Source: Acidobacteriota bacterium (GTDB lineage: Bacteria; Acidobacteriota; Vicinamibacteria; Vicinamibacterales; UBA8438). Taken from it: a stretch of 44,662 nt of DNA. The notes beneath the pieces were generated by a model. The model was given only the letters and a program-made list of their open reading frames with translations. It was not told the DNA's origin and made no database searches. Shown piece by piece: positions 7,417 to 14,788 of the stretch (position 1 is its first letter; each line of letters starts with the position of its first letter). Position numbers and translations under genes: made by a program. The stretch covers positions 55,243 to 99,904 of the forward strand of contig PBRZ01000059.1 of NCBI GenBank assembly GCA_002726085.1, given 5' to 3'.

Positions 7417-9828
7417 CTATCGCCGGGCAACGGGTACGCCATCCGCGTCCGGGGCGCGGCGCATCTGAAACGAATCGCTTTCGACGATGCCGAGCACGAG
7501 CGACGTCCATCGGTAATCGTTCCGCGCGAGGTCTCCGACGATCCGCCGAACCGCCGGCGCATCGAAGAAGTCCACGCCCCGCCCGAGCGCGTAGGTCATC
7601 AGCTTCTCAGTGACGGTCCGAACCACCTCGTCACCCGAGTTGAGCAACATCTCACGAAACGCGCGCGGGCTCTCGATGGTCTCCCCTCGCCAGGCGATCG
7701 CGGCGTTGATCGGAACACCGCCGTCGCTCTCGCGCCACCGCCCGATCGCGTCGAAATGCTCGAGTGCGAACCCCAGGGGATCCATCTGGGTGTGACAGGC
7801 GGCGCACACCGGGCTGGCGCGATGCTGTTCCATCCGCTCGCGCAGCGACGTCGGCTGCCGCCGGTCGCTTTCGGCCAGCGGCGGCACGTTCGGCGGCGGG
7901 GGCGGGGGCGGTGCTCCGAGCAGCGTTTCGAGCACCCACTTACCGCGCAGCACGACCGAGGTCCGGTTGGCATACGAGGTCACCGTCAGCAGACTGGCGT
8001 GGCCCAGCAGGCCGTGCCGGCGGTCGTCAGTCCAGTCGTGGCGGCGGAAGTGACTGCCGTAGAGATCATCGATGCCGTAGTGACGCGCGAGCTGTTCGTT
8101 CAGGAACGTGTAGTCGGCCCCGAGGAGCTCTGGAATCGGCCGGTCCTCCTGGACCTGGCTCCGGAAGAACAGCTCGGTCTCCTGTACCATCGCCGTCCGC
8201 AGCGAATCGTTGAACCCGGCGAACAGCGCGCCGTCCGGGGCCTGCGAATCGATGTTCCGCATCTGGAGCCACTGGCCGACGAAGTCGTCCATGAATCGCG
8301 TGGCCCGCCGGTCGGCGAGCATCCGGCGCACCTGCGCGGCCAGCGTGGCCGTCTCGCTCAGCTCGTCGCGCTCGGCGAAAGCGAGGAGCTCGTCGTCCGG
8401 GATACTCTTCCAGAGAAAGAATGAGAGCCGTGTGGCCAACTCGAGGTCACTGAGCTGATACACGCCCCCCGGCTGCGTGTCGACCGGATGCTCCTCGACC
8501 CGCATCAGGAACCCGGGCATCGCCAGCAGTGCCTCGAGCGCCCGCTCGATGCCGGCCTCGAAGTCGCGGTCCCGCCGCCCCAGACGGTAGATGCCGAGCA
8601 GCGGCTCGACGTCGGCGGCGGTGACCGGCCGGCGGTAGGCACGCCTGGCCAGCGCCCCGATGATCGCGCGCGCGCAGGGCTCTTCCTGGTCGGGCGTGGT
8701 CGGCCGGCACACGAAGATGCGCTGCCTGCTTGGGGTGTCGTCGCCCGGCACCGTGCCGTCGAACGGCCCCGACACGTAGACCTTGTCGATGCCGGGCAAC
8801 CCGCTCGCCGCATGCGGCGACGGCGCCGAGTTGGTGAACGCGACCGACACCAGCCGGGTGCCCGCCTCGATTGGCACGCGGATTTCGAGCTTGCGGTCGG
8901 CGGTCATCCGGTACTCATGGAGCCGCTGCCCCTCGATGTCATCTTCGGGCACCGCGATGAGCTGCCCAGGATCGGGTCCTGAATACTGCCCCCCTATCGC
9001 GAACTGCTCGACGAGCGCGTGGTCGACGCGCAGCTCGATTTGATGCTCGTTCTCGGCGATGCCGTCGATCGTCTCGACCGTCTCGTTTCGCTTGAGCCGG
9101 ATGGCAAAGACGTAGTCGCCGTCCAGCGGGAAGTGATGCCGCACAGCGAGCCCGCCATGGGTCGCGAATGGCATCTCCTCGCCGGCGCGCAGATCACGTC
9201 GCTCGTAGCCCAGCTGGTAGAGCTGCATCACCGGGCGGGTGTCCGGGCTGCCAACGGCGGCTCGGCTGATCTTGGTCGCCGCGGCGATGTAGCGAGACAT
9301 GAGCCCCGGAGTGATCGAGAGCACCTCGGCGTTGTTGTCGAACCCGAAGCCGGCCATGTCGGACGGCAACAGCTCCTCGCCGTTCACCTCGAGTCCCAGC
9401 AGGTCCTCGATGGCATGTACATATTCAGCCCGGTTCAGCCGACGCGAGGCGACCCGACCGGGGTTCGGCCGCGCAATCGCTTCCCGATCGAGCGCCGACT
9501 CGAGGGCGGTGAGGAAGATGTCGACGGCGGTCTGATCGGGCCGTGGCCGACCCTGAGGCGGCATCTGCCCCTTGCGCAGCTTGCGGACGACCCGCTCGAG
9601 CACGTCGGCGTGGGCCGACACGTCGGCAAGATTCACCTGGTCGAGCCTGAGCCCGGCGGTCTGGAGACGCTCGTTGTGGCAGGTGACGCAGTAGCGGTCG
9701 AGCAGCGCTCGGGATGGAGCTTCGCCGGCGGATTGGGCAGCCGTCGCCCGAAGCTGGAATCCTCCCCCGGGCCCGGCGAGAGTGATTCCGGCCACGAAAA
9801 CCGCGACGAACGTGCTCCGGGTGGGCAT
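7417..9828 (-). CDS. DUF1592-type multidomain cytochrome protein (left pair)
   Basis: 803 residues with a signal peptide. Domain order matches the planctomycete PSCyt/PSD proteins: an N-terminal cytochrome-like heme motif CVTCH (residues 47-51) followed by MPPQGRPRPD; a DUF1587-like segment (LNRAEYVHAIEDLLGL); a middle beta-rich region; DUF1595 (ARRAYRRPVTAADVEPLL); DUF1592 (LATRLSFFLWKSIPDDELL); DUF1588 with a second heme motif CAACH before MDPLGFALEHFD; and DUF1585 at the end (LMTYALGRGVDFFDAP, SDSFQMRR). The PPPPPPP run before the second heme is typical. By family knowledge it is a diheme envelope protein working with DUF1552; substrate unknown. The 234-bp upstream gap contains a hairpin and a possible reading-frame tail of the next gene. 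Confidence 0.92.
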   Translation of the reverse strand: MPTRSTFVAVFVAGITLAGPGGGFQLRATAAQSAGEAPSRALLDRYCVTCHNERLQTAGLRLDQVNLADVSAHADVLERVVRKLRKGQMPPQGRPRPDQTAVDIFLTALESALDREAIARPNPGRVASRRLNRAEYVHAIEDLLGLEVNGEELLPSDMAGFGFDNNAEVLSITPGLMSRYIAAATKISRAAVGSPDTRPVMQLYQLGYERRDLRAGEEMPFATHGGLAVRHHFPLDGDYVFAIRLKRNETVETIDGIAENEHQIELRVDHALVEQFAIGGQYSGPDPGQLIAVPEDDIEGQRLHEYRMTADRKLEIRVPIEAGTRLVSVAFTNSAPSPHAASGLPGIDKVYVSGPFDGTVPGDDTPSRQRIFVCRPTTPDQEEPCARAIIGALARRAYRRPVTAADVEPLLGIYRLGRRDRDFEAGIERALEALLAMPGFLMRVEEHPVDTQPGGVYQLSDLELATRLSFFLWKSIPDDELLAFAERDELSETATLAAQVRRMLADRRATRFMDDFVGQWLQMRNIDSQAPDGALFAGFNDSLRTAMVQETELFFRSQVQEDRPIPELLGADYTFLNEQLARHYGIDDLYGSHFRRHDWTDDRRHGLLGHASLLTVTSYANRTSVVLRGKWVLETLLGAPPPPPPPNVPPLAESDRRQPTSLRERMEQHRASPVCAACHTQMDPLGFALEHFDAIGRWRESDGGVPINAAIAWRGETIESPRAFREMLLNSGDEVVRTVTEKLMTYALGRGVDFFDAPAVRRIVGDLARNDYRWTSLVLGIVESDSFQMRRAPDADGVPVARR

Positions 9829-9949
9829 GGCCGTCAGTCTCTCTGTCCTCTGTGAAGAGCCCTCAGTATACCCTCGCCCGACGGAATCAGCTCAGAATGC
9901 GCAGGTCTGTCAGGGCGACGCGATACTGCCATCGCCTCCTACCGACCCG

Positions 9950-9980
9950 GAGCTCTCCCGTCGCCGGGTGCGGGGAGCTC
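9950..9980. other. Imperfect hairpin between selenoprotein-like gene and DUF1592
   Basis: GAGCTC plus TCCC pairs with GGGGAGCTC around a 12-base loop, with one bulged T. No T-run follows on either strand, so a classic intrinsic terminator is not supported. It overlaps a possible out-of-frame tail of the upstream thioredoxin-like gene. Otherwise 9829-10062 shows no convincing gene. Confidence 0.3.
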
Positions 9981-10062
9981 GAGCGGTGCATAGTAAGGCT
10001 CGTCACCGAGCGCGCCGCGTTTCTCGCGGTACTTCGGCCCCGGCCAACCCCTCGGTGAGACT

Positions 10063-11097
10063 TCAATCCTGTCGGTGGAAGTTCCAACTGTCGGGAAACA
10101 GCGCCTGCGCTCGTTCCCAGTAGGACCGTGCCAGGGCCTCGTCGCCCAAGCCGTAGAAGTGAACGCCCAGCTTGAGGGTCGGCTCGGCCAGTGCCTCGTC
10201 AGACGTGCGCCGGCGGATCTTCGCCGGCACCTCCGCTTGCGACCAGACGTAGGGACTGTCGGCCCCGTTCATCACCCAGTCGCGCACGGCCGGCCGGTAC
10301 TCGTCGGTCCCGATGGTTGTCTGCCCGAGCGCGATCGTCTCGGAATAGGTCCCCTCGTTGATCCGGAGCACGCGCCCCGCTTCGTCCACCCATATGGCCG
10401 AGGGCACGTTGACGAGGTTGTAGAGTGAGCTGACCCGGTGATTCGCATCGATGAGCGTGGTGTAGGTCAACTCCGTCTGGTCGTGCCACTCGGCTGTGGC
10501 CGCCTCTCCCAAAGCGTCCTGTGCGACGGTGATGATCTCGAAGTTCCGATCGCCGAGCTCCGCATAGACTTCCTGCCACCCGGGCAGGTCATAGCGGCAG
10601 CCTCACCACGAGGCCCAGGTGACGATGAGCACCTTCTTGCCGCGAAAGTCCGTCAGCCGCACCACGTCACCCTCCCGGTTCGGGAGTGCGAAGTCCGGTG
10701 CCATCGCCGAACGGAGAAATCGGGTTCGCGTGACAGGGATCTCGCCGAAGCTCCAGACCCGGTGGTCGTGGTCCGCCACGTAGGCCTGCTCGAGCTTGCG
10801 CGCCAGCTCCGTCACGTTGAACCAGGACTGCCCGGCCCGGGTCACGAACATCTCGCTGTCGCGGTCCTGGAGCACCGGCACGCAGAGCTCATCGAGGCAG
10901 GCACCCTCGGGCTTCAACTCGAAATCGTTCACCCGGGGCAAGTCCTCCGGGACAACCCACAGGTCGTTCGGGTCGGCCAGTGTTCGCTCGATTTCGACGA
11001 CCCGGTCGTCGTAGAGCACCGTCACCGGCTCAGCCGCCACCACTGCTGCCAGTGCCAACACCACCGCCGTCGCGATCGCCATTGCGTCACATCGCAT
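10063..11097 (-). CDS. Thioredoxin-like (TlpA/redoxin) protein with in-frame TGA, probable selenoprotein
   Basis: 344 residues if TGA 10605-10603 is read as selenocysteine (residue 165). The start at 11097 follows GGAGGG and gives a Sec signal (AIATAVVLALAAVVAAEP). Residues about 140-290 are a redoxin fold: APDFALPNREGDVVRLTDF, KVLIVTWASW, then U-GCRYDLPGW, then VPSAIWVDEAGRVLRI with the cis-Pro. In relatives the active-site cysteine directly follows this W-A-S/T-W. The frame continues unbroken for 180 codons after the TGA, with conserved fold elements on both sides. A SECIS-like hairpin follows. Likely a periplasmic or secreted thiol/selenol oxidoreductase. Alternatives are a nonsense mutation or a base error. 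A coherent out-of-frame tail runs to about 9939. Confidence 0.72.
10572..10605 (-). promoter_or_regulatory. Candidate bacterial SECIS hairpin after in-frame TGA
   Basis: TGA (10605-10603), 14 bases, then CCTGCC (10588-10583), loop CGGGT (10582-10578) and GGCAGG (10577-10572): a perfect 6-bp stem with G at the second loop position. The loop starts 20 bases after the TGA, within the 16-37 base window used for bacterial SECIS models. SelB recruitment is inferred. Confidence 0.65.
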
Positions 11098-11221
11098 GCG
11101 CCTGGTCCCTCCCCGTTGCTTTGTCGTCGCTCCAGAATTGTATCCGTGTGGACGAAACAGGACCACTCTGCATATAGTGGCCCGTGATTCGCCCCTCGTC
11201 CTAGGAGTGAGAGAAGTGACA
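11098..11221. promoter_or_regulatory. Divergent promoter region
   Basis: This 124-bp gap separates the divergent thioredoxin-like and ankyrin genes and must hold both promoters. Possible -10 boxes are TACAAT on the minus strand (11142-11137) and TATAGT on the plus strand (11173-11178). No good -35 boxes are evident. AT-rich runs are otherwise rare in this window. Confidence 0.35.
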
Positions 11222-12802
11222 ATGCGCACCACCATGGTCACCCTGACATTTCCGGTCATATTTGCCGCCGCCCTTGCCACCGCCAACGGTCAAGACCTGC
11301 GGCTGATGACCGCCGTCGCGGACCAAGACACGCGGACAGCGCAGGCGCTCGTCGCCGAGGGCGTCGACGTGAACGCGCCGCGGGCCGACGGGGCCACCGC
11401 GTTGCTGTGGGCGGCCCACTGGGACGCGCTCGACACGGTCGAGCTGTTGCTAGACGCGGGCGCTGACGTCAACGCCGCCGATGATCACGGCGTGACGCCA
11501 CTGGCCCGCGCCGCCGAGAACGCCAGCCTCGCGACGGCCGAGCGGCTGCTGCGCGCAGGCGCCGACGCCAACGCCGCCCAGACGAGCGGGCTGACGCCGC
11601 TGATGACGGCCGCGCGCACCGGTAACGTGGACCTCGTACGGGCACTCATCGACGAGGGCGCCGACGTGAACGCCGCCACGACCGAAACTGGCAGCACCGC
11701 CCTGATGTGGGCGCTCGCGGCGCCACACCGGGACATCGTGCAGCTGCTGCTCGACCGTGGCGCCGATCCCACGATGTCGACGACCCCTGGCTTCACCCCA
11801 CTGATGTTCGCCGCACGCAACGGCGACATCGCGATGGCCGAGGCGCTGATAGCCGCCGGTGTGGACGTCAACGCCACCAGCACCGACGGCACGCACGTCC
11901 TGCCGTTCGCGGTCATTGCCGGCCGAGCTGGATTCGCCCAATTCCTGCTCGAGCAGGGCGCCGACCCGAACGGCCGGATGGGTGGGGTGACGGCGCTGCA
12001 TGCCGCCTCCGGCGGCGTGAACACCTGGCTGTCAGACTGGACCCGGCGCCACGGACGGGTGGGGGGCGGGCGGATGCGCGCCGCGGATCGGCTTCCCCTG
12101 GTCGAGGCGCTCCTGTCGGGCGGCGCCGACCCGAATGCTCGGATCACAAGCTCGGCGATGCTGATGTCCTACATCGGCTATCCGAAGAAGGGCGCCTTCG
12201 AGCCGTTCGCGCCCGGGACCGGCGATCTGCGCGGCGCCACACCGCTGTGGGTCGCGGCGTTCGAGATGAACGGGGCCCCTAGCCTGATCTACAGCGTCAT
12301 TCCGAGCTTCCAGAGCAGCAGCGTCGATGTGCTCCGAGCACTGATCGACGGCGGCGCCGACCTCACGCTGACGACCGACGACGGCACGACGCCGTTGATG
12401 GCGGCTGCCGGCCTCGGCAAAGCCACCTATACCCCACGCGAGCCCCGTGGAGTCCGCTCACCGAGCGCCGAGGCCGCGGTCCGTGTACTGGTAGAAGCGG
12501 GGGCCGATGTCGACGCCGTCAACGAGGCGAACTTCACCGCCATACACGGCGCTACGTTTCGCGGATTGAACGAGGTCATCGAGTATCTCGTGGAGAGTGA
12601 CGCCGACATCGACGCCAAGGACTTCAGGGGACGCACCGCGTATCGCATGGCCGAGGGCGCCAAGCAGTCGTTCCAGTTCCAGAGCTGGCCGGAAACTGCC
12701 GAACTGCTGGAGCGCCTGGGGGCCGACACCCGACTGGGCATCCCAGGAACCGTCCAGGAACGGCTGCGCGACGTGTCGGTTGCATCAGCACAGCAGCCGT
12801 GA
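11222..12802 (+). CDS. Secreted ankyrin-repeat protein
   Basis: About 526 residues from ATG 11222 (MRTTMVTLTFP); the frame is open further upstream but that part crosses the divergent promoter. A Sec signal ends near ATANGQD. The rest is about ten ankyrin repeats with the G-x-T-P/A-L-x-x-A-A and LLL/AL-x-x-GAD-V-N-A signature, interrupted near residues 270-310 and 345-370 by longer loops. Ankyrin arrays bind proteins and have no catalytic residues, so this is probably a periplasmic scaffold or inhibitor; the partner is unknown. It is followed on the same strand by a hybrid histidine kinase 73 bp downstream, and divergent from the selenoprotein candidate. Confidence 0.88.
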   Translation: MRTTMVTLTFPVIFAAALATANGQDLRLMTAVADQDTRTAQALVAEGVDVNAPRADGATALLWAAHWDALDTVELLLDAGADVNAADDHGVTPLARAAENASLATAERLLRAGADANAAQTSGLTPLMTAARTGNVDLVRALIDEGADVNAATTETGSTALMWALAAPHRDIVQLLLDRGADPTMSTTPGFTPLMFAARNGDIAMAEALIAAGVDVNATSTDGTHVLPFAVIAGRAGFAQFLLEQGADPNGRMGGVTALHAASGGVNTWLSDWTRRHGRVGGGRMRAADRLPLVEALLSGGADPNARITSSAMLMSYIGYPKKGAFEPFAPGTGDLRGATPLWVAAFEMNGAPSLIYSVIPSFQSSSVDVLRALIDGGADLTLTTDDGTTPLMAAAGLGKATYTPREPRGVRSPSAEAAVRVLVEAGADVDAVNEANFTAIHGATFRGLNEVIEYLVESDADIDAKDFRGRTAYRMAEGAKQSFQFQSWPETAELLERLGADTRLGIPGTVQERLRDVSVASAQQP

Positions 12803-12875
12803 GCACGCGGCCCGCATCGCCGATTGGACTGTGGATCGGAGCGTGGAAACATCCGTGGGCACAGGGAAGACGACC

Positions 12876-14717
12876 GTGCCATCGACGGTGAATGGCTCGG
12901 CCAATTCAAGGGATCGCTTCCTGCCCATCGTTGCGCTCGCCGTGGCCATTGCCTTGCTCCTGGTAACCGGGTTGGCGACACGCAACACGGTGCGCCAGAC
13001 TCTCGAATCGTCTGGATCGGTCGAGCAGACCTATGCATTGCTCCGGCAATTCGACGAGATTAGTCTAAATCTCGCCGAGGTCATCAACGCCACACGCGGC
13101 TTTCTGTTCACGGGCCTGGAGTTTTTCCTCGATCCGGTGGACCAACGTCGCCAGACACTGGACGCGAATCTCCGGAGTCTGGACGCATCGCTCGCCGAGA
13201 AGCCCGCGCAACTGGAGCGGTTGGCCGAGCTTCGTGTGCTACTCGAACGCCGCCTGGCTCTGAACGAGGAATACATTCAAACCCGGCGGGTCAACGACAC
13301 CCAGACCGCGGCCGACGCCATTCCTCCAGGAGGAGAGCTCCTCGTCCAGCAGATTCGCGATCGGCTCTCGGCAATGGCGGCTTTTGAGCTGGATCTGCTC
13401 GCGCAACAACAGGAGACCGCAGCCATCATCAGCACCAGGGCGTTGGACATGATGACGCTGGCCGGCGTCATCAGTCTTCTGATTCTCAGCTTCGCCTTCC
13501 TGGCCTTACGCCGGCAGGTCATCCAGCGCGAGCAAGCGGAAGACTCACTGCATGCGGTCGAGGATCAGCTACGCCAATCGCAGAAGATGGAAGCGATCGG
13601 CCGCCTGGCGAGCGGCGTGGCCCACGACTTCAACAATCTGCTCACGATCATTCGGGGGCACTGCGGTCGGTTGCTCAGGCAGCATCCCGGCATCAGCACG
13701 GTGGAGATGAGCGCCAGGTCAATCATCAAGACTGGAGACCGCGGCGCGGCGCTGACCGGCCAACTACTGGCCTTCAGTCGCAAACAGGTGCTCGAGCCCG
13801 ACAACGTGGACCTGAACGCCGTGGTGCGAGATCTGCTCGCCATGGTGTCCAGAACCGGCCGTGATGATGTTGAGCTGGTGACAGACCTTGTCGACGATCT
13901 ACCTGCTGTGCGCGCCAACCGCGGCCAACTCGATCAGGTGGTCCTGAACCTCGTGGTGAACGCGCAGGATGCGATGCCGTCCGGTGGGCAGGTCACGATC
14001 GAAACGGGGACCGTGAGGCTGAGTCTCGCCTCAGATTTGACAGGTTCTGGGCTGCCACCAGGTTCCTATGTACGCCTCACCGTGCGCGACTCCGGCGTCG
14101 GCATGGACACCGAGACCCAGAGTCACATTTTCGAGCCGTTCTTTACGACGAAAAGAGACAAGGGGACCGGACTGGGATTGGCCACCGTCTACGGTATCTT
14201 GCGGCAGAGCGGGGGGCATGTCACTGTCGAGAGCGAGCTCGAGGTCGGAACCAGCATCACCGTGCTGCTGCCACCTGGCGACGGCGTGGAGCCGTCGGCG
14301 GCGCCTCAGGCTACGTCTGCACTAGACAAACACACTGACACGGCGCCACCCGGCGTGGAGACCATTCTGGCCGTGGAAGACGATGCCGACCTCCGCGTAC
14401 TCACCGCCGGCTGGCTTCGCGAGCACGGGTACACGGTGCTCGAGGCCGCTGATGGCACCGAGGCGCTGCGCGTGGCCGCTCAACACCCTCGGCCGGTCGA
14501 CGCGCTCGTCACCGACGCTGTGATGCCGAAGATGAACGGCCGCGAGCTGTTCGAGCAGATGTCGCAGACAATGTCCGACATCAAGGTGCTGTTCGTGTCT
14601 GGGTTCGCCAACGGCGCCATGGTCTGTGAGGGCAAGCTGCCGGGCGACGCTGCCTTTCTGCCAAAACCGTTCAGCCGTCAAAGCCTGATGCGAGAGGTCG
14701 GTCGCATGCTCGAGTGA
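12876..14717 (+). CDS. CHASE3 hybrid sensor histidine kinase with receiver domain
   Basis: About 613 residues if it starts at GTG 12876, which has AGGGAAG upstream; in-frame GTGs at 12831, 12843 and 12855 are alternatives. Order: transmembrane helix 1 (about 14-34), a CHASE3-like helical sensor (residues about 45-190, with VINATRGFLFTG), transmembrane helix 2 (about 195-215), phosphoacceptor His250 in VAHDFNNLL, and an ATPase domain with N box (NLVVNAQDAMP), G1 (DSGVGMD), F box (FEPFFTTK) and G2 (GTGLGLATVYGI). A C-terminal receiver carries phosphoacceptor Asp547 (VTDAVMPKMNG) and the conserved K in LPKPFS. It senses an envelope signal and relays phosphate to an unseen partner; no DNA-binding regulator is adjacent. 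HAHK family with DFNN H-box. Confidence 0.93.
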   Translation: MPSTVNGSANSRDRFLPIVALAVAIALLLVTGLATRNTVRQTLESSGSVEQTYALLRQFDEISLNLAEVINATRGFLFTGLEFFLDPVDQRRQTLDANLRSLDASLAEKPAQLERLAELRVLLERRLALNEEYIQTRRVNDTQTAADAIPPGGELLVQQIRDRLSAMAAFELDLLAQQQETAAIISTRALDMMTLAGVISLLILSFAFLALRRQVIQREQAEDSLHAVEDQLRQSQKMEAIGRLASGVAHDFNNLLTIIRGHCGRLLRQHPGISTVEMSARSIIKTGDRGAALTGQLLAFSRKQVLEPDNVDLNAVVRDLLAMVSRTGRDDVELVTDLVDDLPAVRANRGQLDQVVLNLVVNAQDAMPSGGQVTIETGTVRLSLASDLTGSGLPPGSYVRLTVRDSGVGMDTETQSHIFEPFFTTKRDKGTGLGLATVYGILRQSGGHVTVESELEVGTSITVLLPPGDGVEPSAAPQATSALDKHTDTAPPGVETILAVEDDADLRVLTAGWLREHGYTVLEAADGTEALRVAAQHPRPVDALVTDAVMPKMNGRELFEQMSQTMSDIKVLFVSGFANGAMVCEGKLPGDAAFLPKPFSRQSLMREVGRMLE

Positions 14718-14788
14718 CGACACTCGGGGCATCGTCTGTTTTCCCTGGCCTCACATGCCGGATTCCAGTCACCAGAAAGGCTCACGCC

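Noticed and set aside
9782-10123. 113-codon plus-strand frame in the gap after the DUF1592 gene
   Set aside because: No ribosome binding site, signal or domain, and it overlaps the likely tail of the minus-strand redoxin gene.
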